From contig NZ_CP046600.1 of NCBI RefSeq assembly GCF_018278905.1, positions 4,216,001 to 4,280,000 on the forward strand: a DNA stretch of 64,000 bases, given 5' to 3'. The stretch is from Mycobacterium spongiae (GTDB lineage Bacteria > Actinomycetota > Actinomycetes > Mycobacteriales > Mycobacteriaceae). Under the pieces are notes generated by a model. It was not told the DNA's origin and did no database searches. It saw only the letters and a list, made by a program, of their open reading frames with translations. Position 1 is the stretch's first letter; each line of letters starts with the position of its first letter. Positions 41,132-51,615 of the stretch are shown here, piece by piece. The translations under genes were made by a program, and so were the position numbers.

Positions 41132-44100
41132 ATGAACTTTATGGTGTTGCCTCCTGAGATCAATTCGGCACGAATCTTTGCCGGTGCCGGGTCAGCCCCA
41201 ACGCTGGCCGCCGCGGCCGCCTGGGACGGACTCGCCGCCGAGTTGGGGGAAGCGGCAACCGCATTTTCATCCGTCACAGCGGATTTGGCCGCTGAGGCAT
41301 GGCAGGGTCCAGCGGCGGCGGCGATGGCGGCCGCGGCAGCCCCATATGCCACCTGGCTGGGCGCCGCCGCCGCGCGGGCTCTCGGCGCCGCGCAACAGGC
41401 CCAGGCGGCCGCGGCGGTGTTTGAGGCCGCGCGCGCTGCCACGGCGCATCCACTATTGGTGTCAGCCAACCGCAACCAGTTGGTGTCGCTGGTGCTGTCG
41501 AACTTGTTTGGCCAAAACGCTCCCGCCATCGCTGCCACCGAGGCCGCCTACGAGCAGTTGTGGGCTCAAGATGTCGTGGCCATGGTGGGCTATCACAGCG
41601 GGGCATCCGCGGTGGCCGCCCAGCTCGCACCCTGGCAGCAGGCCTTGGGTGCGCTGCCCGGCACGGTGGCGAGCTCGGTGGGCGCTGGCGTATCCGCGAT
41701 GGCCGGCGCCCCGGCGGCGACGGTCGGCTCGGTGGGCGCTGGCGTATCGACAGTGGCTGCTGCCCCGGTAGCGGCGGTGCGCTCAGTGGGCGCTGGCGTA
41801 TCAGCGGCGGCCGCCGCGCCGATAGCGGCGGTGCGCTCAATGGGCGCTGGCGCGTCGGCGATGGCCGCGGCGCCCGTGGCTGCGTTGCGCTCGGTGGCCG
41901 CGGGAGCGGGTGCGCCCGTGGCCGCCGCTATGGCTTCGGCGGCGTCTAGCCCGGCTGCGTTGGCGATCCCCGCGTTGGGAATCGGCAACATCGGCATGGG
42001 CAACCTGCTCAGCATCGGCAATATCGGCAACTTCAACCTGGGCAGCGGCAACACCGGCGACTACAACCTCGGCTCCGGGAATATCGGCAACTCCAACCTG
42101 GGTAGCGGGAACATGGGCCAGGCCAACCTGGGCAGCGGAAACTTCGGTTTCTTCAACCTCGGCAGCGGCAACATCGGCAACAGCAACTTCGGCTGGGGAA
42201 ACTTCGGCAGCCTCAACCTGGGTAGCGGCAACGTCGGAGATAGCAACTTCGGTTTCGGCAACATCGGTAGTGGGAACTTCGGCAGCGGCAACTCCGGCAG
42301 CGCCAACTGGGGCGGTGGCAACCTCGGCTCGTTCAACTGGGGTCACGGAAACTTGGGCAGCAACAACATCGGCTTCGGCAACCTCGGCACCTTCAACCTG
42401 GGCTTTGGCAACAACGGCACCAACAACATCGGCTTTGGGCTCACCGGCGACAACTTGGTCGGCATCGGCGCACTGAACTCCGGGATGGGCAACTTCGGCT
42501 TCGGCAACTCCGGAGATGGCAACATCGGCTTCTTCAACTCCGGTAACAACAACATCGGCTTCTTCAACTCCGGAGACGGCAACTTCGGCCACGACAACGC
42601 CGGCAACATCAACACCGGCTTCGGGAACGCGGGCTCGACCAATACCGGCTTCGGTAACTCGGGCAGCGTCAACTTCGGCTTCGGTAACTCCGGCTTGCAG
42701 AACATGGGAGGCGGCAACGCCGGCGGCAACAACGTCGGCTTCGGAAACTCCGGTGGCTTCAATATGGGCAGCTTCAACTCGGGCTCCACCAACACCGGCG
42801 ACTTCAACTCGGGCTCGACCAACACCGGGTGGGCCAACTCGGGCGACACCAACACCGGTCTGTTCAATGCGGGTGACTTGAACACCGGTATCGGCAGCCC
42901 GGACAACCAAGCGGTGGCTAACTCGGGCTTCGGTAACACCGGCACCGGTAACTCGGGCTTCAACAATTCCGGCGTCGGTAACTCGGGCTTCGAGAACACC
43001 AACGGCGGGGGCCTCGCTCTCGGCAGCGCAGGTCTGCTCAACTTGGGCGAAGGAAATGTGGGCATCAGCAACTCGGGCGACGGGCTGAATACAGGCTTGT
43101 TCAACACCGGCTCCGGGAATGCCGGTGTGGCGAACTCAACCTCCGGCGGTGCATTCACCGGCGCCAACTCGGGTGTGGCCAACTTGGGTACCGAGAGCTC
43201 GGGGTTCTTCAATACCGGTGATATGCAGTCGGGATTCTTCGACTTGTCCACTATCTTGTTTGCGACCGCGGCCAGCGTGGGAACCCAGCTCACCACAACG
43301 GCTGCCGCGCTCGCCGCGGCCCTGCCCGCGATCGACGTTCCGGTCTTCAACGTGGGCATCGGCAACATCGGCGAGTACAACCTGGGCAGCGGAAACATCG
43401 GCTCCTTCAACCACGGCCTCGGAAACATCGGCAACGCAAACCACGGCAGCGGCAACACCGGCAACGCCAACTGGGGCAGCGGAAACATTGGGTTCTTCAA
43501 CTGGGGCAGCGGCAACGAAGGCAGCACCAACTTCGGTTGGGGCAACATCGGCGACCTCAACCTCGGTAGCGGCAATGCCGGCGACGGCAACTACGGCTTC
43601 GGCAACCTCGGCAGCTTCAACTGGGGTAGCGGCAACCTGGGGAGCTCCAACATCGGCAAAGGCAACCTCGGTTCCTTCAACATCGGCTTTGGAAACAACG
43701 GCAGCACCAACATCGGCTTCGGCAACCTCGGCGACTTCAACCTGGGCTTTGCCAACAACGGCAACAACAACATCGGCTTCGGGCTCACCGGCGACAACCA
43801 GATCGGCATCGGCGCACTGAACACCGGTATCGGCAACATGGGCTTCGGCAACTCCGGAGACAACAACATCGGTTTCTTCAACTCCGGCAGCAACAACGTC
43901 GGCTTCTTCAACTCCGGCGACGGCAACACCGGCTTCGGCAACGCCGGCGCCACCAACACCGGTTTCTGGAACGCCGGCAGCACGAACACCGGCTACGGCA
44001 ACGCCGGCAGCATCAACTTCGGCCACTGGAACGCTGGCAGCTCGAACATGGGCAACGGCAACGCCGGCAGCTTCAACCTGGGCTTCGGCAACGCCGGCAG

Positions 44101-44572
44101 CACCAACACCGGCAGCTTCAACTCAGGCTCCCTGAACACCGGCGACCTCAACTCCGGCGACACCAACACCGGGTGGGCCAACTCCGGTAGCACCAACACC
44201 GGCCTGCTCAACTCCGGTGATCTGAACACCAATATCGGCAGCACCGTCGATCAAGTCGGGCCGAACTCGGGCTTCGGGCACACCGGCACCGGCAACTCGG
44301 GCTTCTTCAACTCCGGTGATGGCAACTCCGGATTCCAGAACGCCAACACCGGCGGCGGGGCCATCGGCCACTCGGGCCTGCGCAACTTCGGTGACGACAC
44401 CAACGTCGGCTTCCTCAACTCCGGCACCAACAACACCGGCATCTTCAACGGCGGCAGCTCCAACACGGGGTTGGACAACTCTGGCAACGGCAGCTCGGGC
44501 GTGCAGAACTCGGGCGACAACAGCTCGGGATTCGACAACTCCGGCGACAACCAATCCGGTTTCAACAACTAG
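41132..44572 (+). CDS. PPE-MPTR family protein, copy 2
   Basis: An 1146-aa PPE protein, tandem paralogue of the preceding gene. The first ~170 codons and last ~300 codons are nearly identical to copy 1, while the middle differs. A 54-bp repeat (18 aa, [18 protein letters not shown]) is expanded fourfold between PPE domain and MPTR, absent in copy 1. MPTR block 1 is about residues 280-700, then a spacer ([22 protein letters not shown]) and MPTR block 2. Start ATG at 41132 (MNFMVLPPE); a GTG one codon earlier is possible. Likely ESX-5 exported. Confidence 0.92.
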   Translation: MNFMVLPPEINSARIFAGAGSAPTLAAAAAWDGLAAELGEAATAFSSVTADLAAEAWQGPAAAAMAAAAAPYATWLGAAAARALGAAQQAQAAAAVFEAARAATAHPLLVSANRNQLVSLVLSNLFGQNAPAIAATEAAYEQLWAQDVVAMVGYHSGASAVAAQLAPWQQALGALPGTVASSVGAGVSAMAGAPAATVGSVGAGVSTVAAAPVAAVRSVGAGVSAAAAAPIAAVRSMGAGASAMAAAPVAALRSVAAGAGAPVAAAMASAASSPAALAIPALGIGNIGMGNLLSIGNIGNFNLGSGNTGDYNLGSGNIGNSNLGSGNMGQANLGSGNFGFFNLGSGNIGNSNFGWGNFGSLNLGSGNVGDSNFGFGNIGSGNFGSGNSGSANWGGGNLGSFNWGHGNLGSNNIGFGNLGTFNLGFGNNGTNNIGFGLTGDNLVGIGALNSGMGNFGFGNSGDGNIGFFNSGNNNIGFFNSGDGNFGHDNAGNINTGFGNAGSTNTGFGNSGSVNFGFGNSGLQNMGGGNAGGNNVGFGNSGGFNMGSFNSGSTNTGDFNSGSTNTGWANSGDTNTGLFNAGDLNTGIGSPDNQAVANSGFGNTGTGNSGFNNSGVGNSGFENTNGGGLALGSAGLLNLGEGNVGISNSGDGLNTGLFNTGSGNAGVANSTSGGAFTGANSGVANLGTESSGFFNTGDMQSGFFDLSTILFATAASVGTQLTTTAAALAAALPAIDVPVFNVGIGNIGEYNLGSGNIGSFNHGLGNIGNANHGSGNTGNANWGSGNIGFFNWGSGNEGSTNFGWGNIGDLNLGSGNAGDGNYGFGNLGSFNWGSGNLGSSNIGKGNLGSFNIGFGNNGSTNIGFGNLGDFNLGFANNGNNNIGFGLTGDNQIGIGALNTGIGNMGFGNSGDNNIGFFNSGSNNVGFFNSGDGNTGFGNAGATNTGFWNAGSTNTGYGNAGSINFGHWNAGSSNMGNGNAGSFNLGFGNAGSTNTGSFNSGSLNTGDLNSGDTNTGWANSGSTNTGLLNSGDLNTNIGSTVDQVGPNSGFGHTGTGNSGFFNSGDGNSGFQNANTGGGAIGHSGLRNFGDDTNVGFLNSGTNNTGIFNGGSSNTGLDNSGNGSSGVQNSGDNSSGFDNSGDNQSGFNN
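41675..41890 (+). repeat. 54-bp tandem repeats (four units) in PPE-MPTR copy 2
   Basis: Units begin at 41675, 41729 and 41783, exactly 54 bp apart, with a fourth more diverged unit. Each codes for an 18-aa SVGAGVS...AAVR block. The periods keep the frame. Confidence 0.85.
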
Positions 44573-44706
44573 AACCGCAACGGGCACGGGGCCAGGCCTG
44601 AAACGCCTCCTCATTGACTCGCGACTCGTCGTTGCGCCAACTCTGGGGTCGTGGCCGAGTTGCGTTCGCGAGGTCGATCCCAGCACACCGAGGAGACACA
44701 CTCAGC

Positions 44707-45636
44707 TCATTGCACTTGATGGAGCAGTGGTTGCACCTGGGCACCGACGAACCTGACGAAGTCCTCGATGTCGACGTTGGCGGCGGGTTGCAAGACCAGG
44801 GTGTCTGTTCCGGCGTCGATCCAACGCTGAGCAGCGTCGGCTATAGCCGGGGCATCATCAGGTGCGGTGATTTGAGCGAGATCATCAAATCCCGAGTCCA
44901 GGATTTCGTCATCGACACCCGTTCGTGCATCCGGATCGGTGGCGCACAACACGTAGGTGACGATCGAATGCGACTTGATCGCAGATTGGTTGGCTCGGCC
45001 CCGGTCAATGTGACCGATCGCGGCGCGCACCGCATCAGGCGCTGTGCCATCTGCAAGGACAGTTCCGGTGGCCAGTTCTCCGCTGAGTTGAAGTGTCAGG
45101 GGGCCTTTGGCGGCCACGAGCAAGTCAACGTCACCTTCAGGAGGCCACGCCAGGCGGACATCACTCAGGGACATATATTGGCCGTGGTAAGAGACAACCT
45201 CTCCGTCCAGCAGCGCAGTCAAGCAGGTGACGTACTCGCGTAGCAAGGTCATCGGCGAGCTGACCTTTCCACCGATCTGGCCCATCCAATCCTGAACGCC
45301 GTGGCCAACTCCAATCCGAACCCGGCCAGGGAAGGCGCGATCCAGCGTGGCGATCTCCATCGCGGTGAGGGCTACGTTGCGCATGGGTACCGGTAGCACA
45401 CCGATCCCTACGGTGAGCCGAGCGCTGTGAGATAGCGCAATGGCTGCAGCAGAGATACCACCGGATAGGAAGCAGTCTTCCCACAGCCACAGCTCGTCTA
45501 GCGCGGCTTCGTCGGCAACACGAGCCGTGGCAGCCAGCCTTTCAGGGCCGAACTGTGGCAGATAAACGCAGCCGAGCCGGACCTTCGGTCGAGGGAAATT
45601 ATGGTCGCTGAAGTTCAACGTGCCGTGCAGACTCAT
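44707..45636 (-). CDS. LLM-class flavin/F420-dependent oxidoreductase
   Basis: A 309-aa luciferase-like monooxygenase fold protein. Visible features: KVRLGCVYLPQFGPERL at the N-terminus, ELWLWEDCFLSGG, and RVRIGVGHGVQDWMGQIGG (the substrate/cofactor loop), then YHGQYMSL. Many mycobacterial members use F420, consistent with fbiC in this genome, but FMN is equally possible. Substrate unknown. ATG at 45636 has a clear start context; the frame runs six codons further. Confidence 0.88.
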   Translation of the reverse strand: MSLHGTLNFSDHNFPRPKVRLGCVYLPQFGPERLAATARVADEAALDELWLWEDCFLSGGISAAAIALSHSARLTVGIGVLPVPMRNVALTAMEIATLDRAFPGRVRIGVGHGVQDWMGQIGGKVSSPMTLLREYVTCLTALLDGEVVSYHGQYMSLSDVRLAWPPEGDVDLLVAAKGPLTLQLSGELATGTVLADGTAPDAVRAAIGHIDRGRANQSAIKSHSIVTYVLCATDPDARTGVDDEILDSGFDDLAQITAPDDAPAIADAAQRWIDAGTDTLVLQPAANVDIEDFVRFVGAQVQPLLHQVQ

Positions 45637-45641
45637 AACTG

Positions 45642-45776
45642 GTGAACATCCCACAACCCACCGACAACCACGACCGACCGGCCTATAACCCCGCGGAGCG
45701 CCGCCCCCGCAGCGACTACCGGCGCACCCTCATTGACAAAGCCGGCAAAGTAGGACTAGCCACGGTCAAGGGCTGA
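45642..45776 (+). CDS. Short ORF of unknown function (44 aa)
   Basis: A 44-aa GTG-started ORF (VNIPQPTDNHDRPAY...) rich in Arg/Pro/Asp. Its start lies 5 bp beyond the divergent start codon of the LLM gene. No ribosome site is visible and no family is recognised; it may be the remnant of a larger gene. Kept only as a weak candidate. Confidence 0.25.
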   Translation: MNIPQPTDNHDRPAYNPAERRPRSDYRRTLIDKAGKVGLATVKG

Positions 45777-45835
45777 CAGCGCCGGATTTTAGAGATGTCG
45801 TCAGCGGCTGACCCAGCCACTTCTGGCTAGGGCCG

Positions 45836-47020
45836 CTATCCGATGCCGGTCCGGGGGATCACACTGGGCCGTGCGGTCACCACATTCGGATTGGCCCCAC
45901 CACGGCCCAACATCCCGCCGGGCGCCCCAGCCCCAGCACCACCCATACCCATGGGCATCGGCATCATCCCCATCGGGCGACCACCCGCCGCGGCCATCTC
46001 GGCCGTATTCGGCATCGCACCCAGCCCCGACACCGCCGAACTGGTGATCCCTTTGGGCACCGACCCCTCCCACGTCGGCGGCACCGACATCGCACCCACC
46101 AACCGCGCCTTACCCAATTCGCCGGCCATCCCCGAACCCAAAGCCCCGGCACCGCCCAGGCCCTCCAACGGAGCAACATCACCGGCCAACAACGCACCAT
46201 CAGCGGCGGCCAACCCGCCAGCCTCAGCCCCAAATGTCCCCGCAGTCGCGCCTGTCTGCCCCAACTGCATCAACGGCCCAATAAGCATGCTGGCCGGCAT
46301 CGCCACCGCCTGCGAGGCCCCCAACACCGTCTCCACCGGCACCGCCGAGGCCATCGCCGGCAAACTCTCGGCCGCGCCCTGAACCACCGGCGACAACGCC
46401 CCCGTCGCCGCCGTGGCCATCCCGGCAAGCTGACCATTCACCTGCGCACCAATAGCGGCGACCTGCCCACCAATAGCGCCCAACCCCGCCAACTCCAGCG
46501 GCGGCACACCAAAGGGCGTCAACGCCGCGGCCACCGACGTCGCCCCCGCGTCATAGCCCACCATCGCGGCCACGTCCTGAGCCCACATCTCCACATAGTC
46601 GAACTCGGTCGCCGCGATCAGCGGCGTGTTCTGACCCAAGAAATTCGTCGCCACCAACGACATCAACGCCGTGCGGTTGGCCGCCACCGCCGCTGGATGC
46701 ACCGTCGCGGCCAATGCCGCATCAAACGCCAGCGCCGCCGCACGCGCCTGGCCCGCCGACAACTCCGCCTGGCCCGCCGCAGCGCTCAACCACGCCACAT
46801 ACGGTGCCGCCGCAGCCGCCATCGACACCGACGCCGGACCCGACCACGGGCCATTGGCCAACCCGCTCAGCACCGACTGAAACGACGTCGCCGAACCTGC
46901 CAAATCCGCCGCCAACCCGTCCCAGGCCGCCGCCGCCACGAACAGCGGGCTCGACCCCGCACCACCAAAAATCCGCGCCGAGTTAATCTCCGGCGGCAAC
47001 CACGAAAAATCCAGAATCAT
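45836..47020 (-). CDS. PPE protein, PPE-SVP subfamily
   Basis: A 394-aa PPE protein. Residues 1-180: [18 protein letters not shown] with WSG motif in [11 protein letters not shown] and a downstream PPE-type [13 protein letters not shown]. The C-terminal SVP signature GAMSVPPTW is at about residue 310, so it belongs to the SVP group, usually paired with a PE protein and exported by ESX systems. The C-terminus is Gly/Met/Pro-rich ([18 protein letters not shown]). The gene reads away from the operator-like repeats at 47074-47139. Confidence 0.92.
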   Translation of the reverse strand: MILDFSWLPPEINSARIFGGAGSSPLFVAAAAWDGLAADLAGSATSFQSVLSGLANGPWSGPASVSMAAAAAPYVAWLSAAAGQAELSAGQARAAALAFDAALAATVHPAAVAANRTALMSLVATNFLGQNTPLIAATEFDYVEMWAQDVAAMVGYDAGATSVAAALTPFGVPPLELAGLGAIGGQVAAIGAQVNGQLAGMATAATGALSPVVQGAAESLPAMASAVPVETVLGASQAVAMPASMLIGPLMQLGQTGATAGTFGAEAGGLAAADGALLAGDVAPLEGLGGAGALGSGMAGELGKARLVGAMSVPPTWEGSVPKGITSSAVSGLGAMPNTAEMAAAGGRPMGMMPMPMGMGGAGAGAPGGMLGRGGANPNVVTARPSVIPRTGIG

Positions 47021-47435
47021 CACAACCCCAACCCAGCAGCCCGCAAAGCGGATCCAGTAGTCACACGGCCAACGGCTATCGCCGATGATAGCCATTCATA
47101 GGACATTCATAGAAATAGTCGCCTATGGCGACTATTTCTCCAACCGAATAGTACGGCATGCCCGCACGAAAGTCTGCACTTTGGCGAAACCTCCTTCGAC
47201 AGTCTCATCACCATAGATCAGATCTCTGCGCAATCACTTCCGCGGCCCGATCGCTGTCGAGGCGCACCGGGCACGACCGCAGCCTAGAGAGCGCGCGTCG
47301 CCAATCCTTGAGAGACACCGTCCCGCGGTGCGCCGCCGTGCATAGCAAGTCCGCCTCCCCCGATTGGTCGGTGTTGAGATCAACTATATGTTCTTCTCCA
47401 GAGATGCAGGCCAGGCGGTCCGAGGAGGGAGCATC
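47021..47435. other. Intergenic region, PPE-SVP / SDR
   Basis: 415 bp between divergent genes, holding the repeat cluster described separately and a TTGAGA/TATATG-like promoter pair near 47370-47392 for the SDR gene. No protein-coding frame is convincing. Confidence 0.5.
47074..47139. promoter_or_regulatory. Cluster of inverted and direct repeats upstream of PPE-SVP
   Basis: Three overlapping elements lie in 66 bp: an inverted repeat GGCTATC-N6-GATAGCC (47074-47093), a direct repeat CATTCATAG twice (47093-47101 and 47104-47112), and a perfect 13-bp-arm inverted repeat AGAAATAGTCGCC-TAT-GGCGACTATTTCT (47111-47139). The cluster is 50-120 bp upstream of the PPE start and ~300 bp upstream of the divergent SDR gene. 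It is probably an operator region. Confidence 0.65.
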
Positions 47436-48278
47436 ATGACTGCAATCGACCGCTTCCGATACGACGGCAAGCGAGCGCTCGTTGTCGGTGGCGCGACGGG
47501 CATGGGCGCCGCCGCGGCCAAGACAGCGGCAGAACTCGGCGCCGAAGTTGTCGCGATGGATTACGCGCCGGTGCGCTACGACGTCGCGCACGCAATAAAC
47601 GTGGATCTGCGCGACCCCGCTTCAATCAACTCGGCGATTGATCAGATCGGCGGACCGGTACACGCAGTGTTCTCTGCCGCCGGCGTCGCAGATGGTCCAG
47701 ACCTTATGAGGATCAACTTCATCGGCCATCGCCATCTCATCAAGCGACTGCTTGACAACAACCTGCTCTCGTCGGGCTCGGCGATCTGTTTGATCTCCTC
47801 AGTCGCCGGCATGGGGTGGGAAAACGATCTGCCGCGACTGCTGGAGTTTCTGGCCACGCCCGACTATGCGGCGGCCCAAGATTGGGTATCGGCGCACGAG
47901 GCCGACGGCATCATCCATTACGGCTTTAGCAAGAAGGCCATCAATGCCTACGTGGCGACCCAGGCCTATCCCCTTTTGAAGAAGGGGATCCGCATCAACG
48001 CCATTTGCCCCGGTCCGACCGACACCCCGCTGGCCCAGGCCAACGCAGACCTGTGGCTCACCTTTGCGCAGGACTATCGGGACGAAACCGGCTCCAAGGT
48101 CCATACCCCGGAGCAGATGGGCGATGCCATGGCGTTCCTCAACAGCGCCGCCGCTTTCGGGATCAGTGGAATCACGATGCTGGTGGACTACGGACACACG
48201 ATGTCATCGCTCACCGGTGCGTACCCGCCCGGCAAACCCATCATCGATCTGATCATGGGCCGCGCCCCGCTGCCCTAG
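47436..48278 (+). CDS. Short-chain dehydrogenase/reductase
   Basis: A 280-aa SDR. Cofactor loop VVGGATGMGAAAA, DLRDPAS (charged-loop), active-site Ser region SSVAGMGW and the catalytic YGFSKKA (YxxxK). It resembles 3-alpha-hydroxysteroid dehydrogenase/bile acid type enzymes that lack the N-terminal NAG signature; the substrate is unknown. ATG at 47436 has CGAGGAGGG. It is followed 15 bp later by the NmrA-type gene. Confidence 0.9.
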   Translation: MTAIDRFRYDGKRALVVGGATGMGAAAAKTAAELGAEVVAMDYAPVRYDVAHAINVDLRDPASINSAIDQIGGPVHAVFSAAGVADGPDLMRINFIGHRHLIKRLLDNNLLSSGSAICLISSVAGMGWENDLPRLLEFLATPDYAAAQDWVSAHEADGIIHYGFSKKAINAYVATQAYPLLKKGIRINAICPGPTDTPLAQANADLWLTFAQDYRDETGSKVHTPEQMGDAMAFLNSAAAFGISGITMLVDYGHTMSSLTGAYPPGKPIIDLIMGRAPLP

Positions 48279-48293
48279 CGGTAGCGTCGGGTC

Positions 48294-48941
48294 ATGGCGC
48301 GCATCATCGTTATCGGTGGCCACGGCAAGATCGGACTGCGACTGGCCCGCATCCTGACCGAACGCGGCGACCAAGTCAGTTCGGTCTTCCGCAATCCCGA
48401 TCACTCCGACGACGTCGCCGCGACGGGCGCCAAGCCGGTGGCGGCCGATATCGAACAACTCGATACCGCCGCGCTGGCGCAACTGTTGGCCGGGCACGAT
48501 GCGGTCGTCTTTTCGGCTGGCGCAGGGGGCGGCAACCCGGCGCGGACGTACGCGGTCGATCGTGATGCCGCAATCCGGGTGATCGATGCCGCCGCGCCAG
48601 CGGGCGTTCGTCGTTTCGTGATGGTTTCCTACTTCGGCGCGGGTCCCAACCACGGCGTGGCAATCGACAATCCGTTCTTTCCGTACGCGGAGGCCAAGGC
48701 GACCGCGGATGCTCATCTACGGGCCAGCGACCTGGATTGGACCGTGCTGGGACCGGGCCGGCTCACGCTCGAACCCGCGACGGGCCGAATCGCTGTGGGT
48801 GCGGGAAAAGGCACTGTCGCAAGGGCAAATGTCGCACTTGTTGTGGCCGCAGCGCTGAGGGACGCCTCGACCATTGGCCGAACCATCGAGTTCAACGACG
48901 GAGATGTCCCGATCACCGACGCGCTGGTGGCCGCAGAGTAA
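48294..48941 (+). CDS. NAD(P)H-binding SDR-fold protein, NmrA/SDR_a5-like
   Basis: A 215-aa single-domain Rossmann protein with GGHGKIGLRLARIL and SAGAGGGNPARTY, then YFGAGPNHG and YAEAKATAD. Similar proteins act as oxidoreductases or redox sensors; the function is unknown. The gene begins 15 bp after the SDR, so the two are likely cotranscribed. The cobalamin riboswitch of metE begins soon after its stop. Confidence 0.85.
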   Translation: MARIIVIGGHGKIGLRLARILTERGDQVSSVFRNPDHSDDVAATGAKPVAADIEQLDTAALAQLLAGHDAVVFSAGAGGGNPARTYAVDRDAAIRVIDAAAPAGVRRFVMVSYFGAGPNHGVAIDNPFFPYAEAKATADAHLRASDLDWTVLGPGRLTLEPATGRIAVGAGKGTVARANVALVVAAALRDASTIGRTIEFNDGDVPITDALVAAE

Positions 48942-48974
48942 CCTGGAGCACGCAGCTGGTCTGCCGTCGCCACA

Positions 48975-49181
48975 TGATGCTGGCGCCGGCATCGAGCGAA
49001 GCAACGATGCGTCGCGAGAGGGAACCCGGTGAGAATCCGGGACTGTCCCGCAGCGGTATGCAGGAACGACCGCCGTCTTAGAGCACTGGTCCTTAGGAAA
49101 TCTGAGGCTGGGAAGCGACGGCCAGTAGGAGCACCACCGAAGTGCGCGCCTGCAAGTCCGAAGACCTGCCAGCCGTGCCGG
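48975..49181 (+). promoter_or_regulatory. Cobalamin (B12) riboswitch upstream of metE
   Basis: The B12-box region GAATCCGGGACTGTCCCGC (49033-49051), the upstream GAACCCGGTGAG, and the 3' pairing element GCAAGTCCGAAGACCTGCCA (49152-49171) are in the expected order. It is on the same strand as metE and ends ~140 nt before its start. When adenosylcobalamin binds, expression of the B12-independent methionine synthase should fall. Confidence 0.93.
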
Positions 49182-49323
49182 GCGCGCCGCGTCCGGCGGC
49201 TCATCGCCTCGTGGAGTGGGCGCGTGGCCGTACCCGGCGATGGTGTGTGCGCATATTCGCACCCGAGCTGGATCGGCGCTGTGTCAACGGGCGGTGACCA
49301 TCCCGTCGATTGAAGGACAGCTC

Positions 49324-51615
49324 GTGACCCAGCTAGACCGTCGTCAACCTTTTACTGCAACCATTACCGGCTCCCCCCGTATCGGCCCGCACCGCGAACT
49401 CAAGCGTGCGACCGAGGGCTACTGGGCCGGGCGTACTAGTCGATCCGATCTGGAGTCCGTTGCCGCGACCCTGCGCCGCGACACGTGGTCGGATCTGGCC
49501 GCCGCCGGCTTGGACTCGGTGCCGGTGAACACCTTCTCCTACTACGACCAGATGCTTGACACCGCCGTTCTGCTTGGCGCGCTACCGGAACGAGTACTCG
49601 GGGTCTCCGACGAGTTGGACCGCTATTTTGCGGCCGCCCGCGGCACCGAGACCATCGCGCCGCTGGAGATGACGAAGTGGTTCGACACCAATTACCACTA
49701 CCTGGTTCCCGAGATTGGGCCGGCAACCAGGTTCACGCTGAACGCGGACAAGGTGCTGTCCGAGCTGAAAGAGGCCCACCGGCAGGGGATTCCGGCGCGC
49801 CCGGTCGTCATCGGGCCGGTTACCTTCCTGCTGCTGAGCAAGGCGGTCGACGGTGCGCCCCGACCCATCGAACGGCTCGAGGAATTAGTCGGGATCTACT
49901 CGGAGCTGCTGTCGTTCCTCGCCGACGGCGGCGCCCAGTGGGTGCAGCTCGACGAGCCGGCGCTGGTGACCGATATCTGCGCCGACGCGCCCGCGCTGGC
50001 CGAGCGGACGTACACCGCGCTGGGATCGATGTCCAACCGGCCGGCCATCCACGTCGCCACCTACTTCGGTGACCCGGGCGCAGCGTTGGCGGCTTTAGCC
50101 CGCACGCCCGTCGAAGCGATCGGGGTCGACCTGGTGGCAGGTGCGCGCGCGGCAGTGGCGTCGATCGTCGGGGCACCAGAACTGGCCAGCAAGACACTGG
50201 TGGCCGGCATCGTCGACGGACGCAACATCTGGCGCACGGACCTGGAGTCGGCGCTGAGCCGGCTGGCAACGCTGCTGGGTTCGGCGGCGACGGTCGCAGT
50301 GTCTACGTCTTGCTCGACGCTCCACGTGCCCTATTCGCTGGAGCTAGAAACCGACCTGGATGACGATCTGCGCAGCTGGCTGGCGTTCGGGGCGGAAAAG
50401 GTGGCCGAAGTTGTGGTGTTGGCGCGTGCGCTGACCGACGGGCGCGACGCGGTCGCCGAAGCGATCGAGGCATCCAATGCCGCGGTGGCGGCCCGCAAAC
50501 GCGACCCGCGCCTGCATAGCGAGCAGGTTCGCGCCCGCATCGACGCAATCGTCGCGTCCGGCGCGCATCGAGGAAACGCCGCCGACCGCCGCGCCAGCCA
50601 GGACGCGCGGTTGCACCTGCCATCGCTACCGACCACGACCATCGGCTCCTACCCGCAGACCGCGGCGATCCGCACCGCCCGCGCGGCCTTGCGGGCCGGC
50701 GCGATCGACGAGACCGAGTACGTCCGCCGGATGAAAGCCGAGATCGCCGATGTCATTGCCTTGCAGGAAAGGCTGGGACTCGACGTGCTGGTACACGGTG
50801 AGCCCGAGCGCAACGACATGGTGCAATACTTCGCCGAGCAGCTGGAGGGCTTCTTCGCCACCGAGAACGGTTGGGTGCAGTCCTACGGCAGCCGCTGTGT
50901 GCGCCCACCGATCCTCTACGGCGACGTGTCCCGCACCCATCCGATGACGGTCGACTGGATCACCTATGCGCAGTCGCTGACCGACCGGCCGGTCAAGGGC
51001 ATGTTGACTGGACCGGTCACGATCCTGGCGTGGTCATTCGTCCGCGACGACCAACCGCTGGGCGAGACGGCCAACCAGGTAGCGCTGGCCATCCGCGATG
51101 AGACCGTGGATCTGCAGTCCGCGGGCATCGCGGTCATCCAGGTCGACGAGCCAGCGCTCCGCGAACTGCTGCCGCTACGACGCGCGGACCAGCGAGAGTA
51201 CTTGCGCTGGGCCGTAGCGGCCTTCCGGTTGGCGACCTCCGGCGTAGCCGACTCGACTCAGATACATACCCACCTGTGCTACTCGGAGTTCGGCGAGGTG
51301 ATCGAAGCCATTGCCGACCTCGATGCCGACGTCACCTCTATCGAGGCGGCACGTTCCCATATGGAGGTGCTCGAGGATCTGAACGCCATCGGCTTCGCCA
51401 ACAGCGTGGGTCCAGGCGTCTATGACATCCACTCCCCGCGAGTGCCCAGCGCAAACGAAATGGCGGAATCGCTGCGTGCCGCGTTGCGGGCGGTGCCGGC
51501 TGGACGGCTATGGGTCAATCCCGACTGCGGGTTGAAGACCCGCAACGTCGAAGAGGTAACCGCGTCCCTGCAGCACATGGTTGGGGCTGCGCGGGAGGTC
51601 CGGACGGCAATCTAG
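49324..51615 (+). CDS. metE: Cobalamin-independent methionine synthase MetE
   Basis: A 763-aa cytosolic enzyme that transfers methyl from 5-methyl-THF-polyglutamate to homocysteine. The zinc ligands of the C-terminal barrel are present: His and Cys in HTHLCYSEF, and Cys in NPDCGLKTR. The N-terminal barrel begins [14 protein letters not shown] at 49324 with AAGGACAG fits the H37Rv MetE N-terminus; the frame is open to 49216. Regulated by the upstream cobalamin riboswitch. Its TAG stop shares bases with the convergent membrane-protein stop. Confidence 0.95.
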   Translation: MTQLDRRQPFTATITGSPRIGPHRELKRATEGYWAGRTSRSDLESVAATLRRDTWSDLAAAGLDSVPVNTFSYYDQMLDTAVLLGALPERVLGVSDELDRYFAAARGTETIAPLEMTKWFDTNYHYLVPEIGPATRFTLNADKVLSELKEAHRQGIPARPVVIGPVTFLLLSKAVDGAPRPIERLEELVGIYSELLSFLADGGAQWVQLDEPALVTDICADAPALAERTYTALGSMSNRPAIHVATYFGDPGAALAALARTPVEAIGVDLVAGARAAVASIVGAPELASKTLVAGIVDGRNIWRTDLESALSRLATLLGSAATVAVSTSCSTLHVPYSLELETDLDDDLRSWLAFGAEKVAEVVVLARALTDGRDAVAEAIEASNAAVAARKRDPRLHSEQVRARIDAIVASGAHRGNAADRRASQDARLHLPSLPTTTIGSYPQTAAIRTARAALRAGAIDETEYVRRMKAEIADVIALQERLGLDVLVHGEPERNDMVQYFAEQLEGFFATENGWVQSYGSRCVRPPILYGDVSRTHPMTVDWITYAQSLTDRPVKGMLTGPVTILAWSFVRDDQPLGETANQVALAIRDETVDLQSAGIAVIQVDEPALRELLPLRRADQREYLRWAVAAFRLATSGVADSTQIHTHLCYSEFGEVIEAIADLDADVTSIEAARSHMEVLEDLNAIGFANSVGPGVYDIHSPRVPSANEMAESLRAALRAVPAGRLWVNPDCGLKTRNVEEVTASLQHMVGAAREVRTAI

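Noticed and set aside
37789..44568. Many long minus-strand frames rich in LPKPxLPxPEL-like patterns
   Set aside because: They are shadows of the MPTR repeats (NxGxGN read backwards), low-complexity and without ribosome sites.
38040..44570. CRISPR-like array in the MPTR and linker repeats
   Set aside because: The repeats are in frame, protein-coding and have no unique spacers or cas genes.
47111..47139. Intrinsic terminator for the inverted repeat
   Set aside because: No T-run follows either arm and it lies upstream of both neighbouring genes.
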